The notes: generated from the sequence alone by a model not told the origin. A stretch of DNA of 64,000 bases from Shouchella clausii (GCF_001598215.1 NZ_BCXJ01000004.1:310001-374000), one strand, 5' to 3'. Positions 24,845 to 34,190 are shown, numbered from the stretch's first letter. A program made the numbers and translations.

Positions 24845-27271
24845 CTATGCCCGCAATACGGCACCCGTTTGCTTTTTCACTTCTGCTACTATCCCTTCAT
24901 GGGCCGAAGACGCTTCTTCGTCCGTTAACGTCCGTTCTGCATGGCGGTAAGTCAGAGAAAAGGCGATTGACTTTTTCCCGCTTTCCAAATGCTCGCCTTC
25001 GTACACATCAAAAACAGAAACATTTTCCAATAATTCGCCGCCAGCTTCGCGGATAATTGCCATCAATTCAGCTGACGTCGTTTCTTTTGAAACAACCAGA
25101 GCCATATCGCGGGTAATCGCTGGATAGCGAGGGATCCCTTTGTAAATGAGCGTCTCTGCCTCCGCGGCAAAAAGCGCATCTACGTTTAGTTCCAACACGT
25201 ATGTTTCATTTAGATCAAGCGTTTTTTGCGTACTCGGATGGACTTGGGCTAGAAAACCAATAGACTCGCCCCTGAGCAGCACGTTGGCGGTACGACCTGG
25301 ATGGAAACCTGAGCGCACATCCGGCTTATATTCAATTTGTTCACTTAAGCCAAGCGCCTCCATTAAGCCTTCGGCAATCCCTTTTAGCACATAAAAGTCG
25401 ACTGCTTTTTTCTCGCCTTGCCATGGGTGGCTCATATAAGTCCCACTCAACAGGACAGCAAGGCGTTCCTGTTCTTTAGGCAGTTCCGTCAACGTTTCTT
25501 GCTCACTCAAAAACACTGAGCCCCGTTCATACAGGAGGACGTCATTGTTTTTCCGATTCAAATTGTACGCGCAAATATCGTATAAATGAGGAAGCAAACT
25601 TGTACGCATTGTGCTCCGTTCTTCGCTCATTGGCATGGCCACTTGGATCGGCTGAATCGTTTCCTCAGCAAACAACGCTGCTTTCTCCGAACTGGTTAAT
25701 GCATACGAAATGGCTTCAGAAAGGCCTGCACTTCTTAAATATGCCTCCATTTTCCGACGTTTTGCCTGTTCAGCGCTCCGCTTCCCTTGTGTAGTGGTAC
25801 CAACAGGTAATGTAGAAGGAAGCTGGTCGTATCCGTAAAGGCGTGCCACTTCTTCGTACAAATCCTCTGGAATCGTAATATCGCCACGGCGATGTGGAAC
25901 CGTTACATGTAGATCTGAGCCGACTTTTTCACACGGAAACTGGAGACGTCCCATTAATGCAGCAACTTCCATAATGGATAAATCTGTCCCAATGAGTTCA
26001 TTCATTTTGCTCAAATCAAGGGCAATCACTTTCTCTGAACTGACACGAGCATCAGAAATGGCGGCTCCGCTTAACACGATCCCTCCAGCTATTTCTTGGA
26101 TTAAGTAAGCAGCTCGGCGTGCTGCCTCTGAAACCCGTTCCTGATTAATGCCTTTTTCAAACCTCGCGCTAGAGTCACTGCGTAAACCGGCAAGGCGAGC
26201 TGAGCGTCTGACAACTGTCGGATGGAAGGCTGCAGCCTCTAATACTATGGTCGTTGTTGCTGCTTTTACTTCTGAATGAAGGCCGCCCATTACACCAGCA
26301 AGCGCCACTGGTTCGCGCCCATTTGTGACTACTAACTGTTCAGGCGATAGCGTCCGCTTCTCGCCATCTAGTGTCGTAAACGGCTCTTCAGCTTTTGCGC
26401 GACGCACATGGATTGATTTCGAGCCAAGGGCATGGTAGTCAAACGCATGCAATGGTTGCCCATATTCGAGAAGCACGTAGTTGGTAACATCAACGACGTT
26501 GTTGATAGGACGGATGCCTGCTGCCATTAGACGGTTTTGCAGCCATGAAGGCGATGGTCCGATTTTGACATCTTTTATCACAAGCGCTTGATAAAACGGT
26601 GTATCTTCTCCATTTTCGACGCTGACATCGATATAACCGTCAGCAGATTCGATGACTTCCTTCACTTTGGTTTTCGGCATTTTTATTGGCCGATCATAAA
26701 GGGCAGCCAACTCATAAGCAACGCCAAGCATATGCATGCAATCAGAGCGATTCGGTGTTAAATCAAGTTCCAGCACACTATCATTTAACTCGAAAAGTGC
26801 TAACGCATCTTGTCCAGGTTCAACGCTTTGTGTTTCCGGAAATACATAAATCCCGTCAACATAGCCCTTAGGTACTAGTTTGCTGTCAATGCCGAGCTCT
26901 TGCAAAGAGCAAATCATTCCTTCGGAGTGCTGTCCACGCAATTTCGCTTTTTTAATTTTGATGCCACCAGGCAAGCGCGCCCCTACTTTGGCAACGGCGA
27001 CATACTGGCCAGAGCTAACATTTGGCGCCCCGCAAACAATTTGTACATGTTCTTCCTCGCCAATATCGACTTGGCATACATTTAGCTTGTCCGCATCAGG
27101 ATGAGGTGCTACTTCAGCCACATAACCGACAACCACATTGGTTGCCCCTTTGTTCCGTTCATGAATAAAGTCAATTTCTATACCGCTCCGCGTCATTTTC
27201 TCGGCAATCTCTTGCGGGCTAATATCACCAATCTCTATATATTCTTGTAGCCATTTATATGAAACGAGCAA
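24845..27271 (-). CDS. pheT: Phenylalanyl-tRNA synthetase beta subunit
   Basis: An 808-residue subunit of the alpha2-beta2 enzyme. It has an N-terminal EMAP-like tRNA-binding domain (residues 40-155, VCGAPNV...), B3/B4 editing domain, B5 domain, catalytic-like core and a C-terminal anticodon-binding ferredoxin fold (PRYPAITRDMALVV). It follows pheS by 13 bp. Confidence 0.98.
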   Translation of the reverse strand: MLVSYKWLQEYIEIGDISPQEIAEKMTRSGIEIDFIHERNKGATNVVVGYVAEVAPHPDADKLNVCQVDIGEEEHVQIVCGAPNVSSGQYVAVAKVGARLPGGIKIKKAKLRGQHSEGMICSLQELGIDSKLVPKGYVDGIYVFPETQSVEPGQDALALFELNDSVLELDLTPNRSDCMHMLGVAYELAALYDRPIKMPKTKVKEVIESADGYIDVSVENGEDTPFYQALVIKDVKIGPSPSWLQNRLMAAGIRPINNVVDVTNYVLLEYGQPLHAFDYHALGSKSIHVRRAKAEEPFTTLDGEKRTLSPEQLVVTNGREPVALAGVMGGLHSEVKAATTTIVLEAAAFHPTVVRRSARLAGLRSDSSARFEKGINQERVSEAARRAAYLIQEIAGGIVLSGAAISDARVSSEKVIALDLSKMNELIGTDLSIMEVAALMGRLQFPCEKVGSDLHVTVPHRRGDITIPEDLYEEVARLYGYDQLPSTLPVGTTTQGKRSAEQAKRRKMEAYLRSAGLSEAISYALTSSEKAALFAEETIQPIQVAMPMSEERSTMRTSLLPHLYDICAYNLNRKNNDVLLYERGSVFLSEQETLTELPKEQERLAVLLSGTYMSHPWQGEKKAVDFYVLKGIAEGLMEALGLSEQIEYKPDVRSGFHPGRTANVLLRGESIGFLAQVHPSTQKTLDLNETYVLELNVDALFAAEAETLIYKGIPRYPAITRDMALVVSKETTSAELMAIIREAGGELLENVSVFDVYEGEHLESGKKSIAFSLTYRHAERTLTDEEASSAHEGIVAEVKKQTGAVLRA

Positions 27272-27284
27272 TGTGTCGCCCTCC

Positions 27285-28319
27285 TTAAACGTCTTTAAAT
27301 TGCATTAGAAACCGAAGATCATTTGCATAAAATTGGCGGATGTCGTCTATATCATATTTCAACATTGCCAAACGCTCCACGCCCATGCCGAAGGCAAAGC
27401 CGCTATACTCATTGGCATCAAAGCCGCTCATCTCAAGGACACGGGGGTGAACCATTCCTGCCCCAAGCACTTCAATCCAACCAGATTGTTTGCATACTCG
27501 GCAACCTTTTCCGCTACATATTCCACAAGATACATCGACTTCCACTGATGGTTCGGTAAATGGAAAGAAACTTGGGCGCAGGCGAATGGAACGGTCTTGA
27601 CCAAAAAATTGTTTCGCGAACATTTCAAGTACACCTTTCAAATCGCTCATACGCACTTTTTTATCAACATAAAGCCCTTCCACTTGCATGAATTGATGCG
27701 AGTGGGTTGCATCGTCATCATCGCGGCGAAACACTTTCCCAGGGACAACGACTTTAACTGGGCCTTTTCCTGCAAATTTTTCCATTGTCCTCGCCTGGAC
27801 TGGCGATGTTTGCGTCCGCAACAGCAAGTCCTCTGTCACATAAAACGAATCCTGCATATCTCTTGCCGGGTGGTCTTTTGGCAAATTCATTGCTTCAAAG
27901 TTGTAATAATCGGTTTCGATTTCTGGCCCTTCCCCAATCGAAAAACCAAGCCCTAAAAAGATTTCTTCGATTTCCGTGATAACCGCAGTCAATGGGTGAA
28001 TCGCGCCTTGAAGCGCTGGGCGACCTGGCAACGTCACGTCGATTGATTCTTGTTCGAGCTGCTGTTTAATCGCAACTTCTTGAAGTTTTTTACTTTTTTC
28101 ATCTAATTTGTTCTTAATTTCATCACGGACTTCATTGGCGAGGGCACCAATAATTGGGCGCTCTTCCGCTGACAATTTCCCCATGCCGCGAAGGACTTCG
28201 GTAATCGGCCCCTTTTTTCCTAAATAGGCAACGCGAATCGCTTGAATATCTTGTTCTGATTTCGCTTCCTCGGCTTTGTCCAACGCCTCATGCTTTAATG
28301 CCGTTAGCTGTTCTCGCAT
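27285..28319 (-). CDS. pheS: Phenylalanyl-tRNA synthetase alpha subunit
   Basis: A 344-residue catalytic subunit. An N-terminal coiled coil precedes the class II core with motif 2 ([14 protein letters not shown]) and motif 3 ([14 protein letters not shown]). ATG 28319 follows AGGAGG and gives exactly the B. subtilis length. The longer in-frame reading to 28544 is a translation of the T-box leader, not protein. Confidence 0.98.
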   Translation of the reverse strand: MREQLTALKHEALDKAEEAKSEQDIQAIRVAYLGKKGPITEVLRGMGKLSAEERPIIGALANEVRDEIKNKLDEKSKKLQEVAIKQQLEQESIDVTLPGRPALQGAIHPLTAVITEIEEIFLGLGFSIGEGPEIETDYYNFEAMNLPKDHPARDMQDSFYVTEDLLLRTQTSPVQARTMEKFAGKGPVKVVVPGKVFRRDDDDATHSHQFMQVEGLYVDKKVRMSDLKGVLEMFAKQFFGQDRSIRLRPSFFPFTEPSVEVDVSCGICSGKGCRVCKQSGWIEVLGAGMVHPRVLEMSGFDANEYSGFAFGMGVERLAMLKYDIDDIRQFYANDLRFLMQFKDV

Positions 28320-28354
28320 GGCAATGCCTCCTTGTATCCTTTCTTTCCTTTTAA

Positions 28355-28615
28355 ACAATAAAAAAAGCCTTCTACTCCCTAAAAAGGGACGAAAGCTCCG
28401 TGGTACCACCCTTCGTTTGCACTTGCTAAAAAAGTGCAACTTCATTGTCCATAACGGCTCTAAACCGGGAACATCCTTTGGAGATGCCAGCTCAAGAGTG
28501 AATTCGGCCCATCCTACCATAGAAACGCTTCCAGTCTTTGGCATTTCCTCCCTGAAAGGCGGTTTTGAGCTTACTACTCTCTATCAACGCTTTTTATCCT
28601 ATACAATTGCAATTG
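28355..28615 (-). promoter_or_regulatory. T-box riboswitch (Phe) controlling pheST
   Basis: The conserved T-box AGGGTGGTACCACGGAG lies at about 28398-28414 on the minus strand and is followed by a terminator hairpin (28360-28396) ending in seven T. Stem I carries an AGTA loop-E side and, opposite, GAA followed by TTC-A; the TTC at 28500-28502 is the likely specifier for phenylalanine. Uncharged tRNA-Phe would pair with the T-box and prevent termination. Confidence 0.93.
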
Positions 28616-28621
28616 CTTTTT

Positions 28622-28650
28622 ATTATAATCAATTGCCACACAAGCTGCAA
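28622..28650 (-). promoter_or_regulatory. Sigma-A promoter of pheST
   Basis: Minus-strand TTGCAG (28645-28650), 17 bp, TATAAT (28622-28627), just upstream of the T-box leader. The promoter begins right at the end of the preceding methyltransferase gene. Confidence 0.75.
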
Positions 28651-28652
28651 GC

Positions 28653-29393
28653 TTAACTTTTCAAGGCAAATAGCAAAATCCCAGCAGCTACAGAAACGTT
28701 TAATGATTCTGCTTTTCGATTTTGGCGGATATATAGCTTCTCAGTAGCGGCGTCCAACAAATGGCTTTGCACGCCTTCCCCTTCATTTCCCAGCAAAAGC
28801 GCAAACTGTTCTTGTGGCGGAAAGTGTTCATGGGGTGTGGCATCATGTAAAGACGTCCCGTAAACCGGAATGCCGCTTTCTTTCAGCGCCTTTATCCAGG
28901 TAGTCAAATCGCCAATATAAACGGGCAAATGAAACAACGCCCCTTGTGTTGCCCGGATCACTTTTGCATTGAATAAATCAGCACAACCACTGCCTAAAAC
29001 CACTCCTGCTGCATCAGCAGCCAATGCCGTGCGGATAATCGTGCCGACATTGCCTGGGTCCTGAACCCGGTCAAGAAGAACAAAACGCCCATTTAACCGT
29101 TCAGGGGCATTCCACTGTTTTTTTTGACATACAGCAATTATGCCTTGGGGGCTTTTTGTCTCCGATAATTCCTTCATGACGGCTTCAGAAACGCCTATGC
29201 ATTCCCCGGGAAATAAGTCTACATCGTCGGCAGTCGTTAGCACCGTTTCCACTTTCCAATCTGATTTCCACGCTTCTTCAATTAAGTGTTCCCCTTCTAT
29301 TAAAAACCGCCCTGTCTGGTCACGTCCTTTTTTGCTATGTAATTTTTTCCATGCTTTAACTCGTTCATTTTTGACTGATTCAATCCGTTTCAT
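28653..29393 (-). CDS. SpoU/TrmH-family RNA 2'-O-methyltransferase (YsgA-like)
   Basis: A 246-residue SPOUT enzyme with the substrate-binding N-domain (ERVKAWKKLHSKKGRDQTGRF) and the three SpoU motifs RVQDPGNVGTIIRTA, LLLGNEGEG and IRQNRKAESLNVSVAAGI, which form the knotted SAM site. Whether it acts on rRNA or tRNA is not known. ATG 29393 has AGGGG 9 bp upstream; TTG 29399 is too close to it. It is divergent from sspI, in the B. subtilis ysgA position. Confidence 0.9.
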   Translation of the reverse strand: MKRIESVKNERVKAWKKLHSKKGRDQTGRFLIEGEHLIEEAWKSDWKVETVLTTADDVDLFPGECIGVSEAVMKELSETKSPQGIIAVCQKKQWNAPERLNGRFVLLDRVQDPGNVGTIIRTALAADAAGVVLGSGCADLFNAKVIRATQGALFHLPVYIGDLTTWIKALKESGIPVYGTSLHDATPHEHFPPQEQFALLLGNEGEGVQSHLLDAATEKLYIRQNRKAESLNVSVAAGILLFALKS

Positions 29394-29518
29394 GACCAAT
29401 GGCCCCTTTTTATGCTGTTGTCGACGTTTACTTACAGAATAGCTTGTTTTTCATTTATAATCCACCCTGGTTCGGGAATACTACTAGTCGATTCACCATT
29501 TTAAAGGGGGTTATTTCA

Positions 29519-29728
29519 ATGAGCTTTAATTTGCGCAACGCGATTATGGCGAATATACAAGGCAGTTCCCAACAAGAAGTGGAAGCAACAATTGTCGATG
29601 CCATGGAAAGTGGCGAAGAAAAAATGTTGCCGGGACTTGGCGTGCTTTTTGAAGTCTACTGGAAACATGCAGATGAATCCCAAAAAGACGAGCTTTGTGC
29701 TGAAATTAGCAAAGGGCTTAATGAATAA
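29519..29728 (+). CDS. sspI: Small acid-soluble spore protein SspI
   Basis: A 69-residue minor spore protein. The segment [26 protein letters not shown] is nearly that of B. subtilis SspI. ATG 29519 follows AAGGGGG. It is expressed in the forespore under sigma-G in B. subtilis; I could not assign a convincing sigma-G promoter here. Confidence 0.95.
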   Translation: MSFNLRNAIMANIQGSSQQEVEATIVDAMESGEEKMLPGLGVLFEVYWKHADESQKDELCAEISKGLNE

Positions 29729-29757
29729 GCGAGCAGGATTTTCCTGTTCGCTTTTTT
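29729..29757 (+). terminator. Terminator of sspI
   Basis: GCGAGCAGGA pairs with CCTGTTCGC, followed by TTTTTT, directly after the sspI stop codon. Confidence 0.9.
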
Positions 29758-29775
29758 CGTAATTACTTTAGCCAA

Positions 29776-29811
29776 GGACAGCAGCTTGTATAATAAACGG
29801 GCGTGCTGTCC
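29776..29811. promoter_or_regulatory. -10 element inside an 8-bp inverted repeat
   Basis: GGACAGCA (29776-29783) and TGCTGTCC (29804-29811) flank TATAAT (29789-29794) upstream of the 62-residue protein gene. The -35 is weak (TTTAGC, 16 bp away), so an activator or repressor acting on the dyad is plausible. Confidence 0.45.
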
Positions 29812-29846
29812 CATACACTAGACTATGACAGTGGAAGGAGCGGCCA

Positions 29847-30035
29847 ATGGCAATGATTTTACGTTGGGGATTTTCTCTCATTGCACTCTGCTTAATCGTC
29901 TATGGACTCTTGTTTATGTTTGCTCACCCGATTGACCAATTTGGGTTGAAAGGATTCCGCCACTTTTTGTTTTTACTCCATGTTAGCATTTTCTTATATG
30001 GGGTAGATATCGTCCGCAATGAGCTCACAAGATAA
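29847..30035 (+). CDS. Small two-helix membrane protein, unknown function
   Basis: A 62-residue hydrophobic protein with one clear transmembrane segment at about 6-26 and another at about 38-55, separated by the polar HPIDQFGLKGFRH loop. The ATG has GGAAGGAG upstream. It is convergent with the minus-strand 95-residue membrane protein gene. I do not recognise the family. Confidence 0.7.
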   Translation: MAMILRWGFSLIALCLIVYGLLFMFAHPIDQFGLKGFRHFLFLLHVSIFLYGVDIVRNELTR

Positions 30036-30055
30036 TATTTTCGAATATTCTTCAT

Positions 30056-30343
30056 TCAAGCGCTCATCCACACTACATTAAGCAAGATAACGAGTACGAG
30101 CACACTTGCGCCGATTAAGAGCCACGGTGCAAGCTTCCACTTGCCAGTTTCCCCTTTTGCAAGAGACACCAAACTAACAATCGCGCTTGCCACTAGAACA
30201 ACAACGGCAATGGTACCGACCGCGCTTGTCGTGCTAGGCGAAAGTTGCCACGCATAGCCTGTAGTTAGCAAGAGTGAAAAGGCAATAAACAACACAAGCG
30301 AAATAATGGCGAGAAAGAATGACCATTTCCCGAACTTATTCAT
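30056..30343 (-). CDS. Small membrane protein, unknown function
   Basis: A 95-residue protein with three predicted membrane helices (about 7-28, 38-60 and 72-93) and short basic ends. ATG 30343 follows GGGAGGAAC; the longer frame to 30394 overlaps the peptidase gene without a ribosome site. It starts 16 bp after the M42 peptidase stop and is probably cotranscribed with it. No family recognised. Confidence 0.72.
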   Translation of the reverse strand: MNKFGKWSFFLAIISLVLFIAFSLLLTTGYAWQLSPSTTSAVGTIAVVVLVASAIVSLVSLAKGETGKWKLAPWLLIGASVLVLVILLNVVWMSA

Positions 30344-30359
30344 TCTGTTCCTCCCGTTT

Positions 30360-31427
30360 TTAAGCAAATGTGATGTTTTTGACCATTTCCCCATCCAGCC
30401 GTTTAATCAACTCAACAAGCAGTTTCACTGTGTTGTTGTAATCATCTCGGTGAAGTAAACCTGCGTGGGTATGAATGTAGCGAGTTGCAATCGTAATCGA
30501 CAAGGCCGGAACGCCATTGGCAGTTAAATGGATGGCGCCTCCATCTGTCCCTCCTCCTGAAATGGTGTCATATTGGAAAGGAATGTTGTTTTCCTCTGCT
30601 GTTTTGACGACAAAATCCCTTAGGTTTTTATGACCAATCATCGAACCGTCGTATAAAATAATTTGCGGTCCAGCTCCAAGCGTGCCTTCGCCCTTCGTGT
30701 TCGGCGTATCTGCCCCAATGCCAACATCAATTGCGAAGCCGATGTCTGGCTGTATTGCATGTGCACTCGTTTTCGCCCCACGCAAACCGACTTCCTCTTG
30801 TATCGTTCCAACTCCGTAGACAACATTGGGGTGTTCGACGTCGTGTAATGATTTGAGTACCTCAATGGCGATGGCACAGCCGATACGATTATCCCATGCT
30901 TTTGCCATCAACAATTTCTCATTTTTCATCACTGTAAATTCGCACAAAGGCGCAATTGGGTTTCCAGGCTTGACGCCAAACTCCTGTGCTTCCTCTTTTG
31001 AGGTGGCGCCGATGTCGATAAACATGTCCTCAATCTCGACTGGTTTTTTCCGTGCTTCTGGCGACAGCACGTGGGGCGGCTTAGAGCCGATAACGCCAGG
31101 AATCGGCCCGTTGTCTGTAATGACTGTTACACGGCTGGCTAGCAAAACTTGGCCCCACCAGCCGCCGATAGTTTGGAAACGCAAAAATCCTTTTTCATCA
31201 ATGCTTTTCACCATAAACCCAATTTCATCTAAGTGGCCAGCGACCATAATTTTCGGACCATCTGCATTGCCCGTTTTTTTTGCAATCAAACTGCCCAAAT
31301 GGTCCGTTTCCACAGAATCGGCAAAAGGAGCAATATATGACTTCATGACATCCCGTGCTTCTTTTTCAAAACCGGAAACCCCGTTTGCATCAGTTAGCGC
31401 TTTTAGCATTTGCAATTGTTGATCCAA
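30360..31427 (-). CDS. ysdC: M42-family glutamyl/leucyl aminopeptidase (YsdC-like)
   Basis: A 355-residue dinuclear metallopeptidase, usually a dodecameric tetrahedral particle that trims peptides. Metal and catalytic residues appear in [28 protein letters not shown] and AIDVG, and in the C-terminal RYIHTHAG. Start TTG 31427 after GGAGTGG. It is divergent from ysdB, in the same order as B. subtilis ysdB-ysdC. Confidence 0.93.
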   Translation of the reverse strand: MDQQLQMLKALTDANGVSGFEKEARDVMKSYIAPFADSVETDHLGSLIAKKTGNADGPKIMVAGHLDEIGFMVKSIDEKGFLRFQTIGGWWGQVLLASRVTVITDNGPIPGVIGSKPPHVLSPEARKKPVEIEDMFIDIGATSKEEAQEFGVKPGNPIAPLCEFTVMKNEKLLMAKAWDNRIGCAIAIEVLKSLHDVEHPNVVYGVGTIQEEVGLRGAKTSAHAIQPDIGFAIDVGIGADTPNTKGEGTLGAGPQIILYDGSMIGHKNLRDFVVKTAEENNIPFQYDTISGGGTDGGAIHLTANGVPALSITIATRYIHTHAGLLHRDDYNNTVKLLVELIKRLDGEMVKNITFA

Positions 31428-31525
31428 ATTGTTCCACTCCTTTTATGAATTCCTTCCCAGTATAGCGAAAACAGCAGCAGCCAACAAATTTTTAAAAGCC
31501 AAATAGAAACTTTTATTAATAAAAG

Positions 31526-31552
31526 TGAAACCTTTTTTGTTGTAGAGACGTA
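31526..31552 (+). promoter_or_regulatory. Sigma-W-type promoter of ysdB
   Basis: TGAAAC (31526-31531), 17 bp, CGTA (31549-31552), an exact match to the extracytoplasmic-function sigma-W pattern. B. subtilis ysdB belongs to the sigma-W envelope-stress regulon. Confidence 0.85.
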
Positions 31553-31591
31553 TACATTGAAAACAATTATGCAAAAAAGGGGGGTTAGCCC

Positions 31592-31993
31592 GTGCTCGTC
31601 CTAATCTTTCGGCTACTGATTGTAGCTACCATTGTTGTCATTTCCTATAGTTTAATAAAATATACATTGCAGCCCGAACGAAAGCTAAAAAAAGCCCAGA
31701 ACGCGCATCAGTTTTATTTTTTGGACGATAGCACGAATGTGCGCAAAAATTTCCAACTCACGTTTAAAGGAATTATGTTTGAAGGAGAAAAGTATTTAGA
31801 GGCGACAAAGGAATCATTTGAAGTCGTCCGCGTTTATATAAAAGCAGATACAGATAGACTCCGCGGCTTAACCTTTTCTGACTTTCATTTTATTGAAGAA
31901 GAAGTCCTCTTACGTTATCCAGAGTCGACAATTGAATGGGCATCGCCGATTAAAGAATTCATGAAACAAGCCAAACAACCTGAGGAGCGCTAG
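31592..31993 (+). CDS. ysdB: Sigma-W-regulated membrane protein YsdB
   Basis: A 133-residue protein with an N-terminal transmembrane helix (about 3-22) and a soluble domain containing QFYFLDDSTNVRKNFQLTFKGIMFEGEKY, strongly like B. subtilis YsdB. Start GTG 31592 after AAGGGGGG. Function unknown beyond envelope stress; the promoter supports that link. Confidence 0.9.
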   Translation: MLVLIFRLLIVATIVVISYSLIKYTLQPERKLKKAQNAHQFYFLDDSTNVRKNFQLTFKGIMFEGEKYLEATKESFEVVRVYIKADTDRLRGLTFSDFHFIEEEVLLRYPESTIEWASPIKEFMKQAKQPEER

Positions 31994-32007
31994 GATTAGC
32001 GCTCCTC
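31982..32007 (+). terminator. Hairpin overlapping the ysdB stop
   Basis: GAGGAGCGCT and AGCGCTCCTC, a perfect 10-bp stem that includes the last three codons of ysdB. The T-tract is short. Confidence 0.6.
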
Positions 32008-32010
32008 TTA

Positions 32011-32163
32011 CACTGTCGACACATGCTTACATACGTTGTGTTTGCGCAGTTCTTTGTGCCGAAACAAGCGTCCGTGAGCAAGAAAATCACTGCTTATGGA
32101 ACGGCCGTTCTATTCACCACTTCCCTTTCCTCGTCTAGCATGTGTGATTGATGTTGCCGACAA
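32011..32163 (-). repeat. Dispersed intergenic repeat, copy C
   Basis: On the minus strand it reads TTGTCGGCAAC, then TAGACGAGG, GAAGTGGTGAATAGAACGG, GTTC, and ends CAACGTATGTAAGC. These blocks occur in the same order as in copy A (53300-53447). It fills the convergent gap between ysdB and the acetate symporter gene. Confidence 0.65.
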
Positions 32164-32177
32164 ATTGAAGTCTGCGT

Positions 32178-33704
32178 TTATTCCGCTTTTCGATAGCCAA
32201 TATTGGCCCGCACTTTCACTTCTGCGTATTTGGCATCATCCCGCTTTTTAGACAACAACGTCCCTACCACGCCGCCGATAAAGCCAATTGGAACAGAAAT
32301 AATTGCCGGATTCGTTAATGAAATAAGCGGTTCTGCTGTAATAAATGCATCGCCTGTCGGCGATAGGACATTTGGACTGATCGCAACGAGTATCAAAGCA
32401 GAGAACAAGCCTGACAACATCGCTGTTACGGCCCCAGCAGTGTTGAATCTCTTCCAGTAAATGGTATAAACAATGACAGGCAAGTTGGCGCTTGCCGCCA
32501 CACAGAAAGCAAGGGCAACAAGAAAGGCAACATTCATATTTTGTGCAAATAGCGCCAGCACAATCGATAGCCCTGCCACTGTAACCGAGGCAATTCGCGC
32601 GGCTACAACTTGTTGCTTCTCCGTAATTTTTCCTTTTTTAATGATTTGCCCATAAACATCATGGGCAAACGCCGAAGCGCCTGAAAGCACGAGCCCTGCT
32701 ACAACCGCTAGAATCGTGGCAAAAGCGACAGCAGCGACAAAGGACATAAACAAATCACCGCCAAGACGTTCTGCTAATAATGGAGCCGCCATATTTCCAG
32801 CTGGATTGGCAGCAATAATATCGGCAGAACCGACAAATGCAGCAGCACCGAATCCAAGGAAAATCGTTAGAATATAAAAGATTCCGACAATCCAAGTTGC
32901 AGTAACAACGGAACTACGTGCTGTCTTTGCATCCTTTACGGTAAAAAAGCGCATCAGAATATGTGGCAAGCCTGCCGTTCCTAAAACGAGAGCGAGCATG
33001 AGCGAAATGGAGTCAAGTGGAGCTCTCCCTTGCATTCCAGGATGCAAAAACCCTTCTTCTTGGGAAGCGCCAACAGAGGCAAACATGTCCAAAATGTTAA
33101 AGTTAAACCGGACCAACACCATGATCGAAATCGCCGCAGTCGCGACCATTAGCAATGTAGCTTTGACAATTTGCACCCAACTTGTCGCTGTCATTCCGCC
33201 AAACAACACATAAATGGTCATCATAACGCCTACTAACAGCACAGCGTATGTATATGGAATTTGAAACAACAATTGAATGAGCGCTCCAGCTCCAACCAAC
33301 TGGGCGATCATGTAGAAGATCACAATTGTAATCGTGCTCCCAGCAGCAACACCCCGGACTTTCCTCGCATCAAAACGAGAATGGATCATGTCGGCAAGCG
33401 TATATTTCCCTAAGTTCCGGAGTGGTTCTGCAACAACAAACATCACGACCAAGTAGGCAACTAAGTAGCCAATACTGTAAAAGAACCCGTCAAAGCCAAA
33501 CAAAGCAATGGCACCGGCTATCCCTAAAAACGAGGCTGCTGACAAGTAATCGCCTGCAATCGCAAGCCCGTTTTGCCAGCCAGTCAAACCGCCTCCAGCT
33601 GTATAAAATTCGCTTGCTGTCTTTGTCCGTTTCGCCGCATAGTAAGTGATAACAAGCGTCAACAGAACGATCGCCAGAAATAGAGAAATGACCGTAATGT
33701 TCAT
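32178..33704 (-). CDS. Sodium:solute symporter, acetate permease type (ActP/YwcA-like)
   Basis: A 508-residue transporter with about 13 membrane helices of the SSS family. FYTAGGGLTGWQNGLAIAGDYLSAASFLG near residues 33-62 and the length match cation/acetate symporters. The start overlaps the preceding DUF485 gene by four bases, the usual partner arrangement. The promoter carries a cre box, consistent with uptake of a secondary carbon source such as acetate. Other small carboxylates are possible substrates. Confidence 0.85.
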   Translation of the reverse strand: MNITVISLFLAIVLLTLVITYYAAKRTKTASEFYTAGGGLTGWQNGLAIAGDYLSAASFLGIAGAIALFGFDGFFYSIGYLVAYLVVMFVVAEPLRNLGKYTLADMIHSRFDARKVRGVAAGSTITIVIFYMIAQLVGAGALIQLLFQIPYTYAVLLVGVMMTIYVLFGGMTATSWVQIVKATLLMVATAAISIMVLVRFNFNILDMFASVGASQEEGFLHPGMQGRAPLDSISLMLALVLGTAGLPHILMRFFTVKDAKTARSSVVTATWIVGIFYILTIFLGFGAAAFVGSADIIAANPAGNMAAPLLAERLGGDLFMSFVAAVAFATILAVVAGLVLSGASAFAHDVYGQIIKKGKITEKQQVVAARIASVTVAGLSIVLALFAQNMNVAFLVALAFCVAASANLPVIVYTIYWKRFNTAGAVTAMLSGLFSALILVAISPNVLSPTGDAFITAEPLISLTNPAIISVPIGFIGGVVGTLLSKKRDDAKYAEVKVRANIGYRKAE

Positions 33705-34036
33705 AAACCTGTCCCTTCTTTCCTCTCAGTATCTTGCTCGCTTACTACCTTTTCAGCAAGCTGATCAAACCGCGCTGATTTTTTTACATACAAAATGCAA
33801 AACGTCCATGTCATAATAAATTGCGCGATCGCAAGCACCCATGCCCATGTGATTTCGCCAATTACCGGCGCTTCCAAGACAGTGGTATAAACGGCGAGCA
33901 CTGGCAAGGAAAAGTAAAAGACCATAAAAAATAGAATACTAGGCACTAAAAACGCTTTTTTCTTTTTCATCAGCTCCGCAAAGGAAGCGCTTTTCGTTAT
34001 GCGCTCATACTCCGTTTCGCCTTTTTTTCGTTGCAT
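33701..34036 (-). CDS. DUF485 membrane protein, symporter partner
   Basis: A 111-residue protein with two predicted membrane helices (about 30-52 and 65-87) and the FLVPSILFFMVFYFSLP and AWVLAIAQFIMTW segments typical of DUF485/YjcH, always found next to ActP-type symporters. ATG 34036 follows AGGAGG. It is the first gene of the two-gene unit. Confidence 0.88.
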   Translation of the reverse strand: MQRKKGETEYERITKSASFAELMKKKKAFLVPSILFFMVFYFSLPVLAVYTTVLEAPVIGEITWAWVLAIAQFIMTWTFCILYVKKSARFDQLAEKVVSEQDTERKEGTGL

Positions 34037-34071
34037 ACTGTTTCCCCTCCTACGATTATCAGTATGTCATT

Positions 34072-34100
34072 ATCATATGAAAACGCTACCATATTGTCAA
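34072..34100 (-). promoter_or_regulatory. Sigma-A promoter of the DUF485-symporter operon
   Basis: Minus-strand TTGACA (34095-34100), 17 bp, TATGAT (34072-34077). Confidence 0.85.
34078..34091. promoter_or_regulatory. CcpA cre box in the symporter promoter
   Basis: TGAAAACGCTACCA matches the cre consensus at 13 of 14 positions and occupies the promoter spacer, as at lcfA. Confidence 0.75.
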
Positions 34101-34190
34101 TTACAAACTTTCTGCAAATAGACTTTACTCATAAAACAAAGTTGTTTCTAGTCAAGTTTCTAAAATAGCGAGAGCAGAGTGGCGAAACAC

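Noticed and set aside
28320-28544. A 75-codon in-frame N-terminal extension of pheS
   Set aside because: It is a translation of the T-box terminator and antiterminator region; the ATG at 28319 has a good ribosome site and gives the standard length.
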